Both the position numbers and the translations under genes were made by a program. The notes beneath the pieces were generated by a model. That model was given only the letters and a program-made list of their open reading frames with translations. It had not been told where the DNA came from and did not search any database. Positions 9,613 through 19,103 of a DNA stretch of 64,000 nt are shown in pieces. Each line of letters begins with the position of its first letter. Position 1 is the stretch's first letter. This stretch comes from UBA10649 sp963755335. Lineage in GTDB: Bacteria; Actinomycetota; Actinomycetes; S36-B12. The stretch lies in the NCBI GenBank assembly GCA_963755335.1, contig CAVWJW010000008.1:1931534-1995533 (forward strand), in the 5' to 3' direction.

Positions 9613-10767
9613 GTGAGCACGCCTCCCGAGATCGGCCTCATCACCCGCGCCACCGGGGAGCTGACGACCGCCGCCACGAAGCGCATGGAGGAGACCCTCC
9701 CGTGGTTCCGCGAGCTCGGGGCCGAGGAGCGCTCGTGGGTGTCCCTCGTCGCGCAGGCGGGCATCACCGCCTTCATCGATTGGTTCTCCGCCCCCGATGC
9801 GAAGCCCGCGCTCACGGCCGACGTGTTCGGGGCCGCCCCTCGCGACCTCGCGCGGGTGATCTCCCTCGAGCAGACCGTCGACCTCGTCCGCACGACGGTG
9901 AGCGTCGTCGAGGACGCCATCGACCGGCTCGCCCTGCACGGCGATCAGTCGCAGCTCCAGCTGGCGGTCCTGCGCTACTCGCGGGAGATCGCCTTCTCCG
10001 CCGCCGAGGTCTACGCCCGCGCTGCCGAGTCGCGTGGCGCATGGGATGCCCGGCTCGAGGCGCTGATCGTCGACGCGCTGCTGCGCGACGAGGTCGACGA
10101 GTCCGTGCTCGGTCGGGTCGCGACGCTCGGCTGGTCGACCCAGGAGTCGATGATCGTGGTCGCCGGTGCGGCGCCGCTCGGAGATCCCGAGAACGCCCTC
10201 GACGTTCTCCGACGGGCAGCCGACCACCACCGATTCGACCTGCTGACCGGGATCCACGGCTCGACGCTGCTGGCCGTGCTGGGTCGCGGCGACGACCAGA
10301 TGAAGGCGGCCCGGCTGCTGACACCGCACTTCGGACCGGGGCCGGTCGTGGTCAGCGACCCGGTGGCGGCGCTGGGCCTGGTGCCGAGGGCGGCTCGTTC
10401 CGCGGTGTCCGGGCTGCGCGCCGCCTGGGGATGGGCCGACGCGCCCCGACCGGTCGCAGCCAGCGACCTGCTTCCCGAGCGCGCGCTCGCCGGCGACGTG
10501 GAGGCGGTGGGTGCACTGATCGACTCCGTCCATCGGGCCCTCCTCGCCGACGCTGTCCTGTACGACACCGCGACGACCTACCTCGAGCGCACCCCCTCCC
10601 TCGAGGCGACGGCCCGCGCACTGTTCATCCACCCGAACACCGTCCGGTACCGCCTGCGGCGCATCGCCGACGTCACCGGCTACAGCCCGACGGACACCCG
10701 CGGCGCCTTCACCCTGCGGGTGGGCCTGACCCTCGGCCGGATGAGCGTCGACGACCTCCTCGACTAG
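9613..10767 (+). CDS. fasR: PucR/CdaR-type transcriptional regulator, FasR-like
   Basis: 384 residues from GTG at 9613. The N-terminal ~270 residues are a mixed helical region with a GGDEF-like fold common in PucR proteins; the C-terminus holds the PucR-type helix-turn-helix (TYLERTPSLEATARALFIHP, then NTVRYRLRRIADVTGYSP). It sits directly upstream of fabD, as do Streptomyces FasR, an activator of the fatty-acid genes, and Rv2242 in mycobacteria. The inferred role is control of the fab operon, probably through the palindrome 17 bases past its stop. The gene name is by synteny and family. Confidence 0.82.
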   Translation: MSTPPEIGLITRATGELTTAATKRMEETLPWFRELGAEERSWVSLVAQAGITAFIDWFSAPDAKPALTADVFGAAPRDLARVISLEQTVDLVRTTVSVVEDAIDRLALHGDQSQLQLAVLRYSREIAFSAAEVYARAAESRGAWDARLEALIVDALLRDEVDESVLGRVATLGWSTQESMIVVAGAAPLGDPENALDVLRRAADHHRFDLLTGIHGSTLLAVLGRGDDQMKAARLLTPHFGPGPVVVSDPVAALGLVPRAARSAVSGLRAAWGWADAPRPVAASDLLPERALAGDVEAVGALIDSVHRALLADAVLYDTATTYLERTPSLEATARALFIHPNTVRYRLRRIADVTGYSPTDTRGAFTLRVGLTLGRMSVDDLLD

Positions 10768-10783
10768 GGTCATTCACACCGGT

Positions 10784-10804
10784 CTTTGTAGGATTCCTAC
10801 AAAG
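10784..10804. promoter_or_regulatory. 21-bp palindrome in the fabD promoter, candidate FasR operator
   Basis: Arms CTTTGTAGGA and TCCTACAAAG are perfect inverted repeats around one central T. The site lies between the regulator's stop (10767) and the fabD start (10870), in the only sizeable gap of the cluster. It has no T-run, so a binding site is more likely than a terminator. Assignment to the adjacent FasR-like protein is inference. Confidence 0.6.
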
Positions 10805-10869
10805 GCGGGTCGGTGAGATTGGCGCGCCCAACAGCGCGATACCTGCACGACTGACGGAAGGCTACGACT

Positions 10870-12063
10870 GTGCTCGTTGTCGTCGCGCCCGGACAGGGTG
10901 CCCAGTCCCCCGGTTTCCTCGAGCCCTGGCTGGAGGTCCCCGGTGTCCGCGACCGCCTCACCTGGCTGTCCGCGGTCGCCGGGATCGACCTCGTCGCCCA
11001 CGGCACGACCAGCGATGCGGACACCATCCGCGACACCGCTGTCGCCCAGCCGCTGATCGTCGGTGCCGGACTGGTCACGCTGCTGAGCCTGTTCCCCCAC
11101 CCGGCCAACGCCTTCGCGCACATCGCGGCCGGCGCCGGCCACTCGGTCGGCGAGGTGACCGCAGCCGTCGGCTCGGGCGTCCTGACCGCGGAGCAGGCCA
11201 TGGTGTTCGTCCGCGAGCGCGGGCGGCAGATGGCCGCTGCGTCCGCCGTCACGCCCACCGGCATGAGCGCGGTGCTGGGCGGTGACCCCGAGATCGTCGT
11301 CGCGAAGGCCGCTGAGCACGGCCTGACCCCCGCCAACATGAACGGCGCGGGGCAGATCGTCGTCGCTGGAACCCTCGAGCAGCTCGCCGCCTTCGCCGCT
11401 GACCCGCCGGAGGGCGCCCGCGTGCGTCCGCTCGAGGTGGCCGGCGCCTTCCACACCAGCCACATGTCACCGGCCGTCGACGTTCTCGCCGGGTACGCGC
11501 GATCGATCACGACCCACGACCCCCGCATCCCGCTGATCTCCAACGGCGACGGCCGCGTCATCCACGACGGCCGCGAGGTGATGAAGCGCCTCGTGTCCCA
11601 GGTGAGCAACCCCGTCCGCTGGGACCTGTGCATGAGCGCCATGGGCGATCTCGGCGTGACGGCCGTCATCGAGATCCCGCCGGCGGGCACCCTGACCGGG
11701 CTGATCAAGCGTGCGCTGCCCGGCGTCGAGACCCTCGCCCTCAAGACCCCCGACGACCTGCCCGCCGCCTGGCGCCTGATCGAGCGGCATGGCGTGCCGG
11801 CGAACATCGACAGCCAGCCCACCTGGCGGCTCCTGGTCTCGCCGATCAAGGGCGCGTTCCGGATGGGTGCGGTCATCACCCCCGGCGACACGGTGGCCGT
11901 CAACACGACCGTCGGCACCGTCGAGACGCTTCGCGAGACCATCCCCGTGGTTGCGCCGCATGGCGGAGTCGTGGTCGAGTGGCTCGTGGAGGACGGCGAC
12001 CCGGTTGCCCCAGGCCAGCCCATCCTTCGCCTGCACCCCATCGCCCAGGAGGCCAACGCGTGA
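10870..12063 (+). CDS. fabD: malonyl-CoA:ACP transacylase with C-terminal BCCP-like domain
   Basis: GTG start at 10870 (MLVVVAPGQGAQSPGFLEPW). Residues ~1-300 are the acyltransferase that moves malonyl from CoA to ACP: oxyanion motif PGQGAQSPG, catalytic Ser92 in AGHSVGEVTAA, and the histidine in GAFHTSHM. At 397 residues it is ~80-90 longer than usual. The extra part (~318-392) aligns by eye with a biotin carboxyl carrier domain: LVSPIKGAFR, then GTVETLRETIPVVAPHGG, then WLVEDGDPVAPGQPILRL. The biotin-accepting lysine of EAMKM is replaced by Arg355, so it should not be biotinylated. The gene overlaps fabH by 4 bases (GTGA). Confidence 0.93.
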   Translation: MLVVVAPGQGAQSPGFLEPWLEVPGVRDRLTWLSAVAGIDLVAHGTTSDADTIRDTAVAQPLIVGAGLVTLLSLFPHPANAFAHIAAGAGHSVGEVTAAVGSGVLTAEQAMVFVRERGRQMAAASAVTPTGMSAVLGGDPEIVVAKAAEHGLTPANMNGAGQIVVAGTLEQLAAFAADPPEGARVRPLEVAGAFHTSHMSPAVDVLAGYARSITTHDPRIPLISNGDGRVIHDGREVMKRLVSQVSNPVRWDLCMSAMGDLGVTAVIEIPPAGTLTGLIKRALPGVETLALKTPDDLPAAWRLIERHGVPANIDSQPTWRLLVSPIKGAFRMGAVITPGDTVAVNTTVGTVETLRETIPVVAPHGGVVVEWLVEDGDPVAPGQPILRLHPIAQEANA

Positions 12064-13064
12064 GCGCAGTCATCTCCTCGACCATCGGCGCACCGTACGC
12101 GCGGATCATGTCCGTGGGCGCGTACCGCCCCGAGCGAGTCGTCACCAACGACGAGATCTGCGAGCGGATCGACTCCTCCGACGAGTGGATCCGGGAGCGC
12201 TCCGGCATCATCGAGCGCCGCTATGCCGCCGAGGACGAGAGCGTCGTCGACCTGGCGGTCGCTGCTGGTGAGAAGGCGCTCGCCGACTCGGGCATCACCC
12301 CAGACCAGGTCGGGATGGTCATGGTCGCGACCGTCACCCACCCGTACCAGACGCCCAGCGCCGCGGCCGAGGTCGCCGATCGGCTCGGTGCCAACGGTGC
12401 CGCCGCGATCGACCTCGGGGCCGCCTGCGCGGGCTTCTGCTACGGCCTGGCCATGGCCAACGACATGATCCGCGGCGGCAGTGCGCGCTACATCGTGCTG
12501 ATCGGCGTGGAGAAGCTCACCGACTGGGTCAATCCCGAGGACCGCGGCACCGCGTTCATCTTCGCCGACGGCGCGGGCGCCGTGGTCGTCGGACCGTCGG
12601 AGGAGCCGGCGATCGGCCCGGTCGTGTGGGGCTCCGACGGCTCGCAGAAGGACGCGATCACGATGACGCAGTCGCTCATCGACTACCGCGACCATGGCGG
12701 CCCGATCTTCCCGACCCTCGAGATGCAGGGCCAGGCCGTGTTCCGCTGGGCCGTCGGTGAGATGTCCAAGGCGTCGCAGCGCGCCCTCGACATCGCCGGC
12801 GTGGAGGCCAAGGACCTCGACGCGTTCATCCCCCACCAGGCGAACATGCGGATCACCGACGCGATGGTCCGCGCGCTGAAACTGCCGGAGAACGTTCCCG
12901 TGGCCCGCGACATCGCCTACACGGGCAACACCTCTGCCGCGTCCGTCCCGCTGGCGATGGCGAAGATGCTCGAGACCGGCCAGGCTCCGCACGGCGGCAC
13001 CGCGCTGCTCATCGGCTTCGGCGCCGGCCTGGTGTACGCCGCCCAGGTCGTCACCCTCCCGTAG
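12060..13064 (+). CDS. fabH: beta-ketoacyl-ACP synthase III
   Basis: GTG at 12060 overlaps the fabD stop; an AGGAGG-like site lies 8-12 bases upstream. The 334 residues contain the thiolase-fold active site: Cys123 in DLGAACAGFCYGL, the histidine in FIPHQANMRI, and the asparagine in YTGNTSAAS. FabH condenses acyl-CoA with malonyl-ACP to start each fatty-acid chain. In Gram-positive actinobacteria it usually prefers branched or short acyl-CoA primers, but the primer here cannot be read from sequence. It is translationally coupled to fabD. Confidence 0.95.
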   Translation: MSAVISSTIGAPYARIMSVGAYRPERVVTNDEICERIDSSDEWIRERSGIIERRYAAEDESVVDLAVAAGEKALADSGITPDQVGMVMVATVTHPYQTPSAAAEVADRLGANGAAAIDLGAACAGFCYGLAMANDMIRGGSARYIVLIGVEKLTDWVNPEDRGTAFIFADGAGAVVVGPSEEPAIGPVVWGSDGSQKDAITMTQSLIDYRDHGGPIFPTLEMQGQAVFRWAVGEMSKASQRALDIAGVEAKDLDAFIPHQANMRITDAMVRALKLPENVPVARDIAYTGNTSAASVPLAMAKMLETGQAPHGGTALLIGFGAGLVYAAQVVTLP

Positions 13065-13083
13065 ACCGCACTGCCGCACTGCT

Positions 13084-13116
13084 GCTCGATCTGCTCCAAC
13101 CGCTCGATCTGCTCCA
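13084..13116 (+). repeat. 15-bp direct repeat (18-bp period) in the acpP leader
   Basis: GCTCGATCTGCTCCA occurs at 13084-13098 and again at 13102-13116, with weaker CTGC/CTGCTTC echoes to 13132. It lies in the 128-base gap between fabH and acpP, which holds no gene I can support. Confidence 0.55.
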
Positions 13117-13192
13117 CCTGCGCCAACTGCTTCACCGCACCATCGCTCCACCGAACACCGAACCCGCCCAGAAGAATCGGAAGGAAAACCAC

Positions 13193-13429
13193 ATGAGCCA
13201 GGAGATCCTGGATGGCCTTGCCACCATCGTCAACGAGGTCGCAGGCGTGCCCGTAGAGGACGTGCAGCTCGACAAGTCGTTCGTCGACGATCTGGACATC
13301 GACTCCCTGTCGATGGTTGAGGTCGTCATGGCGGCCGAGGACAAGTGGGGCGTGAAGATCCCGGACAGCGAGGTCAAGAACCTCAAGACCGTCGGCGATG
13401 CCGTCACCTTCATCTCTGCCAACAAGTAG
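13193..13429 (+). CDS. acpP: acyl carrier protein
   Basis: 78 residues from ATG at 13193, with GGAAGG about 8 bases upstream. The phosphopantetheine attachment serine is Ser38 in LDIDSLSMVEV. The protein is acidic and four-helical, standard for an ACP that carries growing acyl chains as thioesters. It sits between fabH and fabF and is followed at once by a very stable RNA hairpin, which may keep acpP mRNA more abundant than the downstream message. Confidence 0.96.
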   Translation: MSQEILDGLATIVNEVAGVPVEDVQLDKSFVDDLDIDSLSMVEVVMAAEDKWGVKIPDSEVKNLKTVGDAVTFISANK

Positions 13430-13459
13430 TCAGCACCCCGCACCACGTCGGTCTTCGCC

Positions 13460-13514
13460 GACCTTGAGGTTCCGTCCAGTTCCCTCGCGGGAGAGTGGAC
13501 GGAACCTCAAGGTC
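13460..13514 (+). terminator. 19-bp perfect stem hairpin between acpP and fabF
   Basis: GACCTTGAGGTTCCGTCCA (13460-13478) pairs perfectly with 13496-13514 around a 17-base loop. No T-run follows the stem; GCGCGG does. So it is a poor intrinsic terminator and more likely an mRNA-stabilising or attenuating structure. The fabF ribosome site (AGGAGG near 13530) follows it. Confidence 0.7.
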
Positions 13515-13541
13515 GCGCGGCCGTAGCCAGGAGGAATTCGA

Positions 13542-14774
<1,233 letters not shown>

Positions 14775-14775
14775 C

Positions 14776-16182
14776 ATGACCGCAGTCGCACCCGCAGATC
14801 AGGAGATCGATCCCCGTTCGCCGCGGGTCCGGCTCGGCAACTTCTTCGACGACGGCGTCTTCATCGCCATCACGCCGGAGGACGATCGCGGCGTGCTCTC
14901 GGCCGTCGGGCGCGTCAACGGCACCCATGTCGTGGCGTTCTGCACCGACCCGACCGTGCAGGGCGGCGCGATGGGCAACGACGGCTGCCGCGCCATCGTG
15001 ACGGCCTATGACCGCGCGTTCGCCGACTCCGCCCCGGTGGTCGGCCTCTGGCATTCGGGCGGTGCCCGCCTGCGTGAGGGCGTTGCCTCGCTCGACGGCG
15101 TCGGCCGCGTCTTCGCCGCGATGACCCGCGCCTCCGGCAAGGTCCCGCAGATCTCCGTCGTGCTCGGCCCAGCAGCCGGCGGTGCCGCGTACGGCCCGGC
15201 GCTCACCGACATCGTCATCCTCGGCCCTGCGGGACGGATCTTCGTCACCGGACCCGAGGTCGTCCGCTCGGTGACCGGCGAGGACGTCGACATGGAGCGG
15301 CTGGGCGGCCCCGAGCCGCACGGCCGTCGCAGCGGCGTCGTCCACATCACCACCGACAGCGAGCAGGAGGCCCTCGACGAGGCACGCAAGCTGGCGACGC
15401 TGCTGGGCCACCAGGGCTCCCTCGACATGGACTCCATCACCGACGTCGACCTGGGCGCCGTCCTCCCGGAGTCCTCCCGCCGGGCCTACGACGTCCACCC
15501 GCTGGTCGAGGCGTTCGTCGACGACGACACGTTCGTGGAGCTGCACACGCGCTGGGCGCCCAACATCGTTGTCGGCCTCGGCCGGCTCGGCGGCCGCACG
15601 GTCGGCATCGTGGCGAACAACCCGCTGCGACTCGGCGGCTGCCTCGACTCCTCGAGCGCGGAGAAGGCAGCCCGCTTCGTGCGGATGTGCGACGCGTTCG
15701 CGGTGCCGCTCGTGGTCCTCGTCGACGTGCCCGGCTACCTGCCCGGCGTCGGCCAGGAGTGGGAGGGCGTCGTGCGACGCGGCGCCAAGCTGCTGCACGC
15801 CTTCGCCGAGTGCGTGGTGCCGCGCGTCACCGTCGTCACGCGCAAGGCCTACGGCGGCGCCTTCGTCGCGATGAACTCCGCCTCCCTCGGCGCGACACGC
15901 GTGTACGCCTGGCCGAGCGCGGAGGTCGCCGTCATGGGCGCCGTCGCCGCGATCCGGATCCTCCATCGCCGTCGCCTCGCGGAGGTCCCCGACGACGCCC
16001 GCGCGCAGGTCGAGCTCGAGCTCGCGGCCGAGCATGAGGTCATCTCGGGTGGCATCGGGCGTGCGGTCGAGATGGGCGTGGTCGACGAGGTCGTCGAGCC
16101 GGCCCTGACCCGCCGAGCCGTCGCCCAGGTCATCCTGGACACCCCGGGCGTGCGCGGCCTGCACGGGAACATCCCGCTCTAG
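14776..16182 (+). CDS. accD: acyl-CoA carboxylase beta (carboxyltransferase) subunit, AccD6-like
   Basis: 468 residues with both halves of the carboxyltransferase: oxyanion-forming stretches around PAAGGAAYGPALTD (N half) and RKAYGGAFVAMNS (C half), and the acyl-CoA site around VDVPGYLPGVGQEWEGV. It transfers carboxyl from biotin to acetyl- or propionyl-CoA, working with a biotinylated alpha subunit encoded elsewhere. Position after fabF matches accD6 in mycobacteria, so malonyl-CoA supply is the likely job. Annotation as propionyl-CoA carboxylase beta is equally common for the family. It ends convergently against DUF3145. Confidence 0.92.
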   Translation: MTAVAPADQEIDPRSPRVRLGNFFDDGVFIAITPEDDRGVLSAVGRVNGTHVVAFCTDPTVQGGAMGNDGCRAIVTAYDRAFADSAPVVGLWHSGGARLREGVASLDGVGRVFAAMTRASGKVPQISVVLGPAAGGAAYGPALTDIVILGPAGRIFVTGPEVVRSVTGEDVDMERLGGPEPHGRRSGVVHITTDSEQEALDEARKLATLLGHQGSLDMDSITDVDLGAVLPESSRRAYDVHPLVEAFVDDDTFVELHTRWAPNIVVGLGRLGGRTVGIVANNPLRLGGCLDSSSAEKAARFVRMCDAFAVPLVVLVDVPGYLPGVGQEWEGVVRRGAKLLHAFAECVVPRVTVVTRKAYGGAFVAMNSASLGATRVYAWPSAEVAVMGAVAAIRILHRRRLAEVPDDARAQVELELAAEHEVISGGIGRAVEMGVVDEVVEPALTRRAVAQVILDTPGVRGLHGNIPL

Positions 16183-16194
16183 CCTGTCCGGCGC

Positions 16195-16743
16195 TTAGAC
16201 GACCTTGTGCAGCACGCGCACGGTCGAACCCTCGTGCGCGCTGCGGAACGGCTCGAGCTCGTCGTCCCAGGGACGGCCGATGAGGCGGGCGATCTCCTCC
16301 GCCAAGGACTCGCCGGTGAGCGCGCTCTGCACGACGGCGCTGCGCAGCCGGTCCTCGGGCACCATGACGTCCCCATGCACGCCGATCGTGGCGCGGAACA
16401 GCCCTAGCGCCGGAGTGCTGGAGAACCGCTCCCCCTCGCGACCCGGACTCGGGTCCTCGGTGACCTCGTGGCGCACCTGCTTGAAGGAGTGCATGGCGCT
16501 GGCGATGCGGGCACCGGTGCCGGGCGGGCCGCCCCAGATCAGCTCGGCGCGGACCGTGCTCGGTGCAATGGGCTGCTCGGCCCAGTCGATGGCCACCTGC
16601 GTGCCGAACACGCGGGCAAGCGCCCACTCCACGTGCGGACTCACCGCACGCGGACACGAGTGAATGAAGACCACGCCGCGCGCAGGACCCATGGCCGGGC
16701 CACCTGCGTGGGACGCGCCTTTCGCGTTCACAACGACCGTCAC
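16195..16743 (-). CDS. DUF3145 family protein
   Basis: 182 residues, start at 16743 (MTVVVNAKGASHAGGPAM); an internal ATG at MGPARGVVFIHSCPRAVS is an alternative. This actinobacterial family of unknown function is regularly found by the fab cluster. It has no signal peptide or membrane segment and a conserved N-terminal GVVFIHSCP. Conserved sequence runs through IDWAEQPIAPSTVRAEL to TVRVLHKVV at the end. The stop is 13 bases from accD's stop, on the opposite strand. Confidence 0.85.
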   Translation of the reverse strand: MTVVVNAKGASHAGGPAMGPARGVVFIHSCPRAVSPHVEWALARVFGTQVAIDWAEQPIAPSTVRAELIWGGPPGTGARIASAMHSFKQVRHEVTEDPSPGREGERFSSTPALGLFRATIGVHGDVMVPEDRLRSAVVQSALTGESLAEEIARLIGRPWDDELEPFRSAHEGSTVRVLHKVV

Positions 16744-16904
16744 GTCAGCCTCCTTCGAGAGTCGCCTTCCCCAGCGTTCTCGATGAGCTCACGTCGCGTC
16801 GCGGACGTGGCTTGAGGATATCGCCCTCCCGCGGTTCGCCCCGCACGACGCCCCGTGCGTTCGATAGGGTTTCGGCGTCGTCCCGACCAGTCACCGGAGG
16901 AATC

Positions 16905-17489
16905 ATGGCCATCGCCGCCCCGCAGCCGCGAGTGCTTGCTGACGTTGTCCCGCACACCTGGGTACGCCAGCTGGTTCTCATCGCCGGTGGCGCCGCGTTC
17001 GTCGGGCTCGCAGCCCAGATCGCCATCCCCCTGCCGTTCACCCCGGTGCCACTGACCCTGCAGACGTTCGCCGTCCTGCTCACCGGCGCTGCTCTCGGCT
17101 CCCTGCGCGGTGTTCTCTCCATGCTCCTGTACGCCATCGTCGGCGTCGTCGGCGTCCCGTGGTTCGCGCAGGGGTCGTCCGGCTACAGCGCCCCGTCGTT
17201 CGGCTACATCCTCGGCTTCATCGCGGCCGCCTTCATCGTCGGTCGTATCGCCGAGGGCGGCGCGACCCGCACGGTGGCCCGCACGGCCGTGCTCATGGTG
17301 ATCGGCAACCTGGTCATTTACGCGATCGGCGTCACCTGGCTGAAGTTCGCCCTCGGCGTCGACTGGGGCACGGCGATCGCACTGGGCGTCACTCCCTTCC
17401 TCATCGGCGACGCCATCAAGATCGCTGCCGCGGCCGGCCTCCTGCCTCTGGCGTGGACCGGCCTGCGCAAGGCCGGCCTCTCCGACTAG
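16905..17489 (+). CDS. bioY: biotin transporter BioY
   Basis: 194 residues, ATG at 16905 preceded by GGAGG. Six hydrophobic helices and the family features IPLPFTPVPLTLQTFAVLLTG and GVPWFAQGSSGYSAPSFGY. BioY is the substrate-binding S component of the energy-coupling-factor biotin transporter; EcfA and EcfT are not in this window. Position beside the acyl-CoA carboxylase subunit fits a need for biotin. The 161-base gap to the divergent DUF3145 gene carries its promoter. Confidence 0.93.
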   Translation: MAIAAPQPRVLADVVPHTWVRQLVLIAGGAAFVGLAAQIAIPLPFTPVPLTLQTFAVLLTGAALGSLRGVLSMLLYAIVGVVGVPWFAQGSSGYSAPSFGYILGFIAAAFIVGRIAEGGATRTVARTAVLMVIGNLVIYAIGVTWLKFALGVDWGTAIALGVTPFLIGDAIKIAAAAGLLPLAWTGLRKAGLSD

Positions 17490-17508
17490 CCCACCGGGGC
17501 TGCGTCGT

Positions 17509-18912
17509 CTAGTCGAGTTCTGCCAGGACGTCGTCGACCATCTCCGTCGTCGTTGCCGGGTGCAAGAACACCAGCCGCCCGACGATCTCCCCGTGCCAGC
17601 GACTCGAGGTGACGAACGCCCGTTGCTCCTCGAGCAGCCGGCGTGACCAGGCCTCGTACTCGTCGTGGCCCCAGCCCTCCCGACGGAACAGGACAACGGA
17701 CAGGTCGGGCTCGCGAACCAGTTCGCAGTGCGGCCGCGCCGAGAGTCTCGCTGCCGCGTAGCGAGCCATCTCCAGGGAGTGCTCAACCGCATCGCGATAC
17801 GCCGAGAGGCCGTGCACGGCCATCGAGAACCACAGCGGCAGGCCGCGGGCGCGGCGCGTCAGGTGATAGGCGAGATCGCTGGGGTTGATGTCGTCGTCAT
17901 GCTCATGGATGACGTCGAGGTATGACGCGTCCTGCGTGTGAACGGCCTTGGCCAGTCGCGGCTCCCGGTAGATGAGCGCCGCGGAGTCGAACGGCGCGAA
18001 CCACCACTTGTGCGGGTCCATGACGATCGAGTCGGCCCGCTCGACACCGTCGTAGCGCGACCGGAGGCCGGGCGAAAGCATGCCGGCTCCGCCGAACGCA
18101 CCGTCCACGTGCAGCCACCAGCCTTGCTCGGCCGCCACGTCGGCAGCACCGGCGATGTCGTCGATGATGCCGGCATTCGTGGTGCCCGCGGTGGCGACGA
18201 CGCAGCAGACGTTGCTGACATCGCCGTCGCGCGCAATCGCCGCGCGCAGCGTGTCGGCTGTGATCCGGCCATCGTCGGTCTCCACGACGAACGCGGACAT
18301 GCCGGTGATGTTGAGGGCGTTGGTGATCGACGAGTGCGTCTGGTCGCTGACTGCTACCCGCCACGCGACATCCGGCAGCCCCCGGTCGCGACGTCGTCGC
18401 CTGGCCGTGTCGCGGGCCACGACGAGCGCCGACAGGTTGCCGGCCGATCCGCCCGAGACGAACACGCCACCGGCGGTGTCGGGCATTCCGGCGATGTCGG
18501 CAAGGGCGCGCAGGGCCTGGTTCTCCGCCATCACGGCGCCGGCGGCCTCGAACCACGAGATGCCCTGCAGCGATGCCGCCGACACGACCATGTCGAACAG
18601 CAGCGACGCCTTGGTGGGCGCCGAGGGGATGAAGGTGAACATCCGCGGGCTGTCGGCGGACAGGACCGTCAGCGAAAGGTGGTTCACGTAGGCGTCGAGG
18701 ACCTTGCGGAAGTCGTGACCGTCCTCGGTGATCAGGCCGGCCAGTACCGATGCGAGCTGCTGTCGATCGGCGAGGCCGTCCAGCGGGACCTCGGGGGTGA
18801 GCAGGCGATCGGCGACGTAGCTCAGGACGACCTGCGTCATCTCGGGGTCGGGCCGATGCATGCGGTCGGCGTCGATCGGCAGGGCGGGGACGAACGGGTA
18901 GTCCGAACTCAT
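17509..18912 (-). CDS. PLP-dependent decarboxylase/aminotransferase family protein (aromatic-L-amino-acid or glutamate decarboxylase-like)
   Basis: 467 residues from ATG at 18912 (MSSDYPFVPALPIDADRM). Group II decarboxylase fold: phosphate-binding SGGSAGNLSALV, DQTHSSI, cofactor aspartate in WLHVDGAFGGAG, and the Schiff-base lysine in MDPHKWWFAPFD. Members act on aromatic or acidic amino acids; the substrate cannot be read here, and 'aspartate aminotransferase family' is also used for it. The DPHKWW form (not HK preceded by an aromatic) suggests no single known enzyme. It is divergent from the TetR gene, a common regulator-target arrangement. Confidence 0.85.
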   Translation of the reverse strand: MSSDYPFVPALPIDADRMHRPDPEMTQVVLSYVADRLLTPEVPLDGLADRQQLASVLAGLITEDGHDFRKVLDAYVNHLSLTVLSADSPRMFTFIPSAPTKASLLFDMVVSAASLQGISWFEAAGAVMAENQALRALADIAGMPDTAGGVFVSGGSAGNLSALVVARDTARRRRRDRGLPDVAWRVAVSDQTHSSITNALNITGMSAFVVETDDGRITADTLRAAIARDGDVSNVCCVVATAGTTNAGIIDDIAGAADVAAEQGWWLHVDGAFGGAGMLSPGLRSRYDGVERADSIVMDPHKWWFAPFDSAALIYREPRLAKAVHTQDASYLDVIHEHDDDINPSDLAYHLTRRARGLPLWFSMAVHGLSAYRDAVEHSLEMARYAAARLSARPHCELVREPDLSVVLFRREGWGHDEYEAWSRRLLEEQRAFVTSSRWHGEIVGRLVFLHPATTTEMVDDVLAELD

Positions 18913-19103
18913 CGACGGCGTTCCTTCGGTCGACCATGGCAGGACCACGGGGCGGCGCGCCGTCAGCCCGTCTGCCAGCAGGCGCCGTGCCGCGATGCTA
19001 GCGACCTCCCGGCCCCCGGACCAACGAATCCCGCGATGGCCGTTGCAGCAACGCAAGCGGACCGGCGCGGGCGCTCGCTCGCAGTGCGCGGCACAATACG
19101 AGT

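Noticed and set aside
10797..13151. 784-codon minus-strand open frame across fabD-fabH
   Set aside because: Both plus-strand genes have complete catalytic motifs; the minus frame is compositional.
13460..13514. Ordinary intrinsic terminator ending the operon after acpP
   Set aside because: There is no T-run after the stem, and fabF follows with its own ribosome site and no visible new promoter.
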